A DNA stretch of 64,000 nt, from the NCBI GenBank assembly GCA_964461115.1, contig CAYWSX010000005.1, positions 78,999-142,998 on the forward strand, given 5' to 3'. The position numbers and the translations under genes are program-made. Below, piece after piece: positions 58,899 through 64,000 of this stretch. The notes beneath the pieces were generated by a model. That model did not search any database and was not told where the DNA came from. It was given only the letters and a program-made list of their open reading frames with translations. This DNA is from RGIG2134 sp964461115. GTDB taxonomy: Bacteria > Cyanobacteriota > Vampirovibrionia > Gastranaerophilales > Gastranaerophilaceae. Numbering within the stretch: the stretch's first letter is position 1; each line of letters opens with the position of its first letter.

Positions 58899-59723
58899 TT
58901 AATCCTTATTTACAAGGTTGAAAATATCTCTGCAAGTCTCAAAAAGAGCCTTTGCGTCACTTAATTTAATCATATTTGGTCCGTCGCAAAGTGCTTTGTC
59001 AGGCTCGGGGTGAACTTCAAAAAAGAGAGCTTTTGCCCCTGCTGCAACAGCTGATTTCGCGAGAATAGGGACGAATTTTCTTTCTCCTCCTGAGCATTCG
59101 CCTTGCCCGCCCGGCAGTTGTACACTGTGTGTTGCGTCAAAAACAACGGGATAGCCAAGTTCTTGCATAATTTGAATACCGCGCATGTCTGTTACAAGGT
59201 TGTTATAGCCGAAAGTTGTTCCGCGGTCGGTAAATAGAATATTGTCGTTACCGGAGTCTGCAACCTTTTGTGCAAGAGGCTTCATTTGCTGAGGCGCCAA
59301 AAATTGCCCTTTTTTAATGTTTACGATTTTACCTGTTTTAGCTGCTGCAATTAGTAAGTCTGTCTGTCTGCATAAAAAAGCCGGAATCTGCAAGATATCT
59401 GCAACCTCAGCGGCAATAGCTGCCTGTTCAGGTGTATGGATGTCTGTTACTATCGGCAAATTTAATTTCGTTTTAACTTCGTTTAAAACTTCAAGCCCAT
59501 CTTGAATCCCCGGTCCGCGATAGGAGTTTATTGAGCTGCGGTTAGCTTTGTCATAAGAGGATTTGAAAACGAAATTTATGCCTAAATCCGCCATAATTTC
59601 TTTAAGCGCCTTTGCTGTTTCAAAAACCATATCTTTGTCTTCTATAACGCAAGGTCCTGCCATTATAGTCAGCTTATCGCCTCCGATTTCAAAATCGTTT
59701 AGTTTTATTTTTTTAATATGCAT
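58899..59723 (-). CDS. kdsA: 2-dehydro-3-deoxyphosphooctonate aldolase (Kdo-8-P synthase)
   Basis: 274 aa, standard length. It condenses phosphoenolpyruvate and arabinose 5-phosphate to Kdo-8-P for LPS. LTIMAGPCVIEDKDMVFETA, FKSSYDKANRSSINSYRGPG, VTDIHTPEQ, NIKKGQFLAPQQMK and TDRGTTFGYNNLVTDMRG are diagnostic. The Asn at SSYDKANRSS suggests the metal-independent class (Asn at the position Cys takes in metal-dependent enzymes); a tentative reading. Adjacent to radA in one operon. Confidence 0.96.
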   Translation of the reverse strand: MHIKKIKLNDFEIGGDKLTIMAGPCVIEDKDMVFETAKALKEIMADLGINFVFKSSYDKANRSSINSYRGPGIQDGLEVLNEVKTKLNLPIVTDIHTPEQAAIAAEVADILQIPAFLCRQTDLLIAAAKTGKIVNIKKGQFLAPQQMKPLAQKVADSGNDNILFTDRGTTFGYNNLVTDMRGIQIMQELGYPVVFDATHSVQLPGGQGECSGGERKFVPILAKSAVAAGAKALFFEVHPEPDKALCDGPNMIKLSDAKALFETCRDIFNLVNKD

Positions 59724-59867
59724 AAATTTGTCCTCTCAATTGCGTAAAATTGCTTGAAAAATTGAATTTTTACAATTCATGTAATATATTATATTATATA
59801 AAACTATTTATTTTCAAAATGTGAAATAAAGTGTAAAATAAGTTTATGAATTTATTTTGGAGTGATA

Positions 59868-60944
59868 ATGTTAATTGACGAACTTCTGGAATTAGTTAGA
59901 GAACGGCATGCCAGTGACCTGCATATATCTGCGGGGCTTCCGCCTGTAATACGGGTTGACGGACAGCTTATACGTGTTGATATGTCACCTTTAACTCCTG
60001 ATGACGTAGAATCTCTGGTTTTTCCGATGTTGAACAATGAACAACGCAGAATGCTCGAACAGCACTGGGAGCTTGACCTTTCATACGGCGTATATGGTCT
60101 TGGACGCTTCAGGGTCAACATTTACAAAGATCGCGGCAACTACGCGGGGGCATTCAGGACGATTAACTCAGAGGCGCCGTCTTTTGAGCAGTTGGGCTTG
60201 CCTGAGATTGTTCGCCAGATTACTGATAAGCCGCGGGGGCTCATTTTGGTTACAGGACCTACAGGTTCAGGTAAATCTACAACTCTTGCGACTATGATCG
60301 ACCATATTAATTCAAATCGTGCGGAGCATATTTTGACAATTGAAGACCCTGTCGAGTTTGTTCACACGTCTAAGAAAAGTGTTGTCCACCAACGCGAATT
60401 AGGGCAGGATACGCGTTCTTTCGCAAATGCTTTAAAGTCTGCTTTGCGTGAAGACCCTGATATTATCCTCGTAGGTGAGCTTCGTGACCTTGAAACTATT
60501 TCGCTTGCGATTACGGCCGCAGAAACAGGTCACTTGGTTATGGGCACATTGCACACCTCATCTGCTGCACAAACAGTTGACCGTATGATTGATGTTTTTC
60601 CTCAGGGGCAGCAGCAGCAAATAAGAATTATGCTTTCAAACTCATTGGCAGCAGTGTTTGCACAAACGCTTCTTCCTCGTATTTCCAAAGACGGTGTGAC
60701 AAAAAATGGCAGAATTATGGCGCAGGAAATTCTTGTTGTTAACTCGGCAGTTTCAAACTTAATTCGTGAGGGAAAAACAGCACAATTATACTCTGTTATG
60801 CAGACAGGAGCGAGCTTTGGTATGCAGACGATTGAAATGGCACTCAAAGACTTGTATTTGGATAAAAAAATTACGATGGAAGATGCGTTAATGAAAACAT
60901 CGCGTCCGGAAGAGTTCAAGCGTCTGGTAGGATTATTTAGTTAA
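59868..60944 (+). CDS. pilT: Type IV pilus retraction ATPase PilT
   Basis: 358 aa from ATG at 59868, with TGGAG upstream; an in-frame GTG at 59862 overlaps it. Hexameric ATPase that retracts type IV pili for twitching. Walker A GPTGSGKST, Asp box EDPVEFVHTSKKSVVHQREL, Walker B-like ILVGELRDLETI, His box TGHLVMGTLHTSSAAQTVDR and the PilT motif SNLIREGKTAQLYSVMQTG. Consistent with the pilin-like adhesin at 30875, though no pilB/pilC is in the window. Confidence 0.95.
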   Translation: MLIDELLELVRERHASDLHISAGLPPVIRVDGQLIRVDMSPLTPDDVESLVFPMLNNEQRRMLEQHWELDLSYGVYGLGRFRVNIYKDRGNYAGAFRTINSEAPSFEQLGLPEIVRQITDKPRGLILVTGPTGSGKSTTLATMIDHINSNRAEHILTIEDPVEFVHTSKKSVVHQRELGQDTRSFANALKSALREDPDIILVGELRDLETISLAITAAETGHLVMGTLHTSSAAQTVDRMIDVFPQGQQQQIRIMLSNSLAAVFAQTLLPRISKDGVTKNGRIMAQEILVVNSAVSNLIREGKTAQLYSVMQTGASFGMQTIEMALKDLYLDKKITMEDALMKTSRPEEFKRLVGLFS

Positions 60945-61453
60945 TGAAAAAAACAGCTGTTATCACATTAATGCTTGTTTTTGTTGCAGGCTGTGCGCCT
61001 TGTGCTTTTTGCATGAATGTTTTAATGGAAAATCAAAAGCTTAAAAATGAACTGCAAAATACTGCCGCTAACCAGTCTCTGGAAAATTCAAAATGGATAA
61101 TGTATTACAAAGGCAAACCGAACTATGCGGGCGCTTCATACGGTGTGAGTCCGTCTGCAGTTAATTACGCAAATACTTCTTCCTCCTCATCTTCGACTAA
61201 AAAAGACATTTATACCAAAAAAGGCGTGAAGTTTAAATTAAAGAATGAAGATAAAATAAAAATCCTCAAAGAGCAGAAACGGAAAGATGAAGAGAAATCT
61301 GAGGGAAAGAAAATTGAAGAGAAGGATAAAACTTCTAATGTGAAATACTCATCATCCGCGTCGCAAAAAAGCATGACCCGTGAAACTTCCGTGAAAACTA
61401 CAATAAATTCGAAATCCCAAGATAAAAAAATACATAACGCGGATGCGGAATAA
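60944..61453 (+). CDS. Putative lipoprotein with Ser/Lys-rich tail (169 aa)
   Basis: MKKTAVITLMLVFVAG followed by Cys17 fits a lipobox (V-A-G-C); a further Cys20 and Cys23 follow. The mature part has MENQKLKNELQNTAANQSLE, then YYKGKPNYAGASYGV, a Ser run and a very Lys/Glu-rich tail. The start overlaps the pilT stop (TAATG), so it is coupled to pilT and may be a pilus-related envelope lipoprotein, by position only. Confidence 0.7.
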   Translation: MKKTAVITLMLVFVAGCAPCAFCMNVLMENQKLKNELQNTAANQSLENSKWIMYYKGKPNYAGASYGVSPSAVNYANTSSSSSSTKKDIYTKKGVKFKLKNEDKIKILKEQKRKDEEKSEGKKIEEKDKTSNVKYSSSASQKSMTRETSVKTTINSKSQDKKIHNADAE

Positions 61454-61464
61454 TTTTTTACATT

Positions 61465-61490
61465 AAAAAAGCCTCATATGAGGCTTTTTT
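61465..61490. terminator. Terminator between the lipoprotein gene and ilvB
   Basis: AAAAAAGCCTCAT and ATGAGGCTTTTTT form a 13-bp perfect palindrome with T tracts on both strands; it ends both convergent units. Confidence 0.93.
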
Positions 61491-61492
61491 GT

Positions 61493-63226
61493 TTAATTAT
61501 CATCATCCGAGCAATTCGACATTATGATTTTGTTAATCGGGTCACCTGCAAGCACCCAAGGATAAACCATTTCAAAAGGTTCAACGACAAAATCTATAAA
61601 TACCGGACGGCGTGCCTCAATTGCTTTTTGAATTGTGGGAGCAATATCTTCTTCTTTTTCTACACGGAATCCTAATGCGCCATATGCCTCTGCAACTTTA
61701 ACAAAATCAGGCCCCGAAATTTGAGTTTGCGAATAATGCTTTTGATACAACTTTTCTTGCCATTGGCGAACCATTCCAAGATATCCGTTGTTTATAACGC
61801 AAGTAATAACCGGAATATTGTATTCAACACACGTTGCGAGTTCTTGGATGTTCATTTGGATTGAACCGTCACCTGCAATATTTAGCACAACCTGATCTTT
61901 ACAAGCAACCGCTGCACCCATTGCAGCAGGGAAGCCAAAGCCCATTGTTCCCAATCCGCCCGAGGTTATAAATTTGCGCGGTTCGTTGAATTTATATATT
62001 TGTGCAGTCCACATTTGGTGCTGACCTACTTCTGTTGCAACAATCGGGTTTATACTGTGAGTGCATTCGTAAATTCTTTCTATTACTTTAAGCGGATTTA
62101 ATTTATCCGACTCCACAGCAGGCCTCGTGCGTTTTTTCTTCCAGCCTTCAATTTGTTCGAACCATATGTCTTTAATCCCTGAATTAATTTCGTAATCATT
62201 TTTATTTAATTCGTCAAGCATTTGATTTAATACTTTTTTAGCGTCGCCTACAATAGGTATATCAACTGCAACATTCTTTGAAATTGAGCATGGGTCAATA
62301 TCGACGTGTATAACTTTTGCGTCCTTTGCGAAACGTTTCAAGCAGCCTGTGATTCTGTCATTAAATCTTGTGCCTACTGCAAAAAGAGTGTCACTGTGAG
62401 TCACTGCAAAATTTGCCCAATAATTTCCGTGCATGCCAAGCATTCCGAGTGATTGTTCCCCGTCAGCAGGATATGTTCCCGTGCCCATCAGGGTGTTGCA
62501 GACAGGGATATGAAGACGATTTGCAAGTTCTGTTATTTCCTTGCTCGCTTCTGAGGCTAAAACTCCGCCCCCTGTTATTATTACGGGACGCTCAGCCTCG
62601 CACAGCATTTTTAGTGCTTTTGAAATTTGTCTCGGGTGACCGTCATAATTTGGATTGTACCCCGGAAGTTTTACTGTCGTAGGATATTCAAAATTTGTTC
62701 TTGATGTCAAAATATCTTTTGGTAAGTCAATTACAACAGGACCAGGTTTACCCGTTGTTGCAATGTGAAATGCTTCTTTAATTACTCTTGGTAAGTCTTT
62801 TACGCTCTTAACAAGATAGTTATGTTTGCAGCAAGAACGAGTTATTCCTACTATATCTGCTTCTTGGAATGCATCATTTCCTATCAAACTTGAGCCGACT
62901 TGACCTGTAAACACAACCAATGGAAATCCGTCGTAATATGCATTAGCTATACCTGTTACGGTGTTGCACGCTCCCGGGCCAGATGTTACGAGTGCTACCC
63001 CAGGTTTTCCGGTTGCTCTTGCGTATCCTTCTGCCGCATGGATTGCCGCCTGTTCGTGTCTTACAAGATAATGCTTAATTTCATTTTCTTTATATAGTTC
63101 TTCATATATAGATATAATGACGCCACCCGGATAACCGAAAATTTCGTCAACATTTTCCTTTTTTAAGCACTCTAAAAATATCTGCGCGCCTGTTAAATTG
63201 TTTGTCTTTGTTTCTTCCTGTATCAT
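61493..63226 (-). CDS. ilvB: Acetolactate synthase, large (catalytic) subunit
   Basis: 577 aa ThDP enzyme of branched-chain amino acid synthesis (2 pyruvate to acetolactate). EIFGYPGGVIISIYEELYKE, catalytic Glu in RHEQAAIHAAEGYARATGKP, SGPGACNTVTGIANAYYDG, and the ThDP/Mg motif GDGSIQMNIQELATCVEYN with NNGYLGMVRQWQEKLY are typical. No ilvN small subunit or ilvC adjoins it. It has its own promoter at 63271-63298 and a bidirectional terminator. Confidence 0.96.
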   Translation of the reverse strand: MIQEETKTNNLTGAQIFLECLKKENVDEIFGYPGGVIISIYEELYKENEIKHYLVRHEQAAIHAAEGYARATGKPGVALVTSGPGACNTVTGIANAYYDGFPLVVFTGQVGSSLIGNDAFQEADIVGITRSCCKHNYLVKSVKDLPRVIKEAFHIATTGKPGPVVIDLPKDILTSRTNFEYPTTVKLPGYNPNYDGHPRQISKALKMLCEAERPVIITGGGVLASEASKEITELANRLHIPVCNTLMGTGTYPADGEQSLGMLGMHGNYWANFAVTHSDTLFAVGTRFNDRITGCLKRFAKDAKVIHVDIDPCSISKNVAVDIPIVGDAKKVLNQMLDELNKNDYEINSGIKDIWFEQIEGWKKKRTRPAVESDKLNPLKVIERIYECTHSINPIVATEVGQHQMWTAQIYKFNEPRKFITSGGLGTMGFGFPAAMGAAVACKDQVVLNIAGDGSIQMNIQELATCVEYNIPVITCVINNGYLGMVRQWQEKLYQKHYSQTQISGPDFVKVAEAYGALGFRVEKEEDIAPTIQKAIEARRPVFIDFVVEPFEMVYPWVLAGDPINKIIMSNCSDDDN

Positions 63227-63270
63227 TTCATACCCCGTATTATTCTTATATGAGCCGAGTAATTAGTTTA

Positions 63271-63298
63271 ATTATAGCACCAGTCGGTTTTTTTTCAA
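63271..63298 (-). promoter_or_regulatory. Promoter of ilvB
   Basis: On the - strand TTGAAA (63298-63293), a 16-base spacer and TATAAT (63276-63271). The short leader of about 40 bases to the ATG has no obvious attenuator or T-box. Confidence 0.65.
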
Positions 63299-63957
63299 TT
63301 ATTTGCGAAGTTACATTAATTAAAATATATTATTAAATGTTTCCTGTACACTAATTAATATTATACATTATTGAGTTTTGCTAAGTTCTAAGATACATGC
63401 TGATATTGCATTGCAGCCAATATGTTAAGTAATGTAAATCCGACAACGCCGATGAATAGGCTGTCTTCAAAAAAAGATTAAAATAATACCGAAAAGTTGA
63501 AAAACCATGTTGAAATTGAAATTGGTTTGCTTTAAAATGGTATAAACGGATTGAAAAATTCGCCATTACCGAAACAGTGGAAACCGACCTGAAACAATGA
63601 GACGGATAAGCACAGAGACGTGCCCGCTCTGCAAAGGAAGAAATTTCCTGTAAGATTGAAAATCAGGTTGACAACAAAATATGTCGGTGATACGATTTCA
63701 ACACTGAATTTGATTCAGTTGAGAAATTCAAGGAATGGAAGTGGCTCCTCACAAGGGCTTGACTGTTCCGCACAACTCGAACCTTGACAAAAGAATAGCT
63801 GAAAACGACGAAAAAGTGAGAACTTTTTCAACAACAAAAGACCTGTTGATTTTGAAAAAAGAAATGAACGGAACAACGAAAAAACGCGAAGCGAAAGCAA
63901 AAGTGTTAATTGAAATGAGCTTGACGGTAGAGATACTGTTAAAGAATAAACTTTCTG
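63299..63957 (+). other. rRNA operon leader and intergenic region
   Basis: About 660 bases without a supported ORF. The first 130 bases are very AT-rich; from 63430 GC rises and many GAAA runs appear. TTGACA (63668-63673) with a 17-base spacer and TACGAT (63691-63696) is the best rRNA promoter seen. Further TTGAC-like boxes occur near 63760, 63784 and 63922. ACTGAA/TTCAGT near 63702-63718 could form a hairpin. No tRNA was seen. Confidence 0.6.
63668..63696 (+). promoter_or_regulatory. Candidate rRNA promoter
   Basis: Consensus TTGACA, 17-base spacer, TACGAT, about 260 bases before the 16S start. Confidence 0.5.
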
Positions 63958-64000
63958 ACAATGGAGAGTTTGATCCTGGCTCAGGACGAACGCTGGCGGC
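63958..64000 (+). rRNA. rrs: 16S ribosomal RNA, 5' end only
   Basis: GAGAGTTTGATCCTGGCTCA at 63963-63982, continuing to GGCGGC at the window end, is the universal 16S 5' end. Alignment with E. coli numbering puts base 1 at about 63958. Only 43 bases are inside the window, too few for taxonomic placement. Confidence 0.97.

Noticed and set aside
63300..63957. Degenerate gene or tRNA in the region before 16S
   Set aside because: Frames are short and broken in all six readings, no TTCRA-type T-loop with matching stems was found, and the sequence is explained as rRNA leader.
1..64000. CRISPR arrays, prophage or insertion sequence
   Set aside because: No regularly spaced direct repeats, transposase or phage structural genes were found on reading both strands.

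Overview
This is an AT-rich chromosomal window (64 kb) from a Gram-negative bacterium that is most likely a non-photosynthetic relative of Cyanobacteria (Vampirovibrionia/Melainabacteria, probably Gastranaerophilales-like). The assignment is inference. It rests on an 11-subunit NDH-1 operon (nuoABCDHIJKLMN) lacking the NADH-oxidising E/F/G module as in cyanobacterial NDH-1, Kdo genes (kdsA, waaA) that imply an outer-membrane lipopolysaccharide, a flagellar export cluster, cyanobacterial-style DprA-like and HNH proteins, and many unrecognised helical membrane proteins of similar design. The window ends with the first 43 bases of a 16S rRNA gene on the + strand. No tRNA, CRISPR array, transposase or prophage was seen.

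Layout. 1-2.9 kb: a cut-off gene, two adjacent genes sharing a domain that looks like a degenerate AAA+ module, a small gene and a possible structured RNA. 2.8-7.7 kb: a GH38 alpha-mannosidase, a regulator made of four tandem GntR-type winged helices, an HExxH putative metallopeptidase and a 52-aa gene. 7.8-9.2 kb: anti-sigma, ECF sigma and Spy/CpxP-like operon, probably envelope stress. 9.3-18.2 kb: a large membrane/helical protein, then housekeeping genes (recA, LOG-family protein, pcrA, DprA-like protein, thrS). 18.3-21.1 kb: accessory region with a tandem pair of secreted paralogues and a 344-aa protein behind a GTAC palindrome. 21.2-25.3 kb: flagellar export genes (fliN/Y-like, fliO, fliP, long fliQ, a secreted protein, fliR). 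25.6-30.6 kb: secreted protein, trxB, a four-cysteine mini-protein, miaB, a secreted protein, maf and a small helical protein. 30.7-33.4 kb: an 840-aa prepilin-like GLUG-type surface protein preceded by an 11-G tract, a strong phase-variation candidate. 33.4-38.7 kb: xerD, rsfS, a membrane protein, tsaD-waaA, a HIT protein and a solo ribbon-helix-helix regulator. 39.1-49.0 kb: the nuo operon. 49.0-54.5 kb: GIY-YIG, dus, a TPR protein, two PlsC-type acyltransferases and HNH. 54.5-57.4 kb: a MerR-like protein and two helical membrane proteins. 57.5-63.2 kb: radA-kdsA, pilT-lipoprotein and ilvB. 63.2-64 kb: rRNA leader and 16S start.

How the parts fit. Envelope functions dominate: LPS core, phospholipid acylation, flagellar export, pilus retraction (pilT), a pilin-like adhesin, secreted proteins and an extracytoplasmic-stress sigma system. 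Operons are tightly packed, with ATGA and TAATG start/stop overlaps in nuo, fli, tsaD-waaA and the sigma pair. Strong hairpin terminators separate most convergent genes. The most unusual items are the poly-G adhesin locus, the four-winged-helix GntR protein and the tandem pseudo-AAA+ pair.
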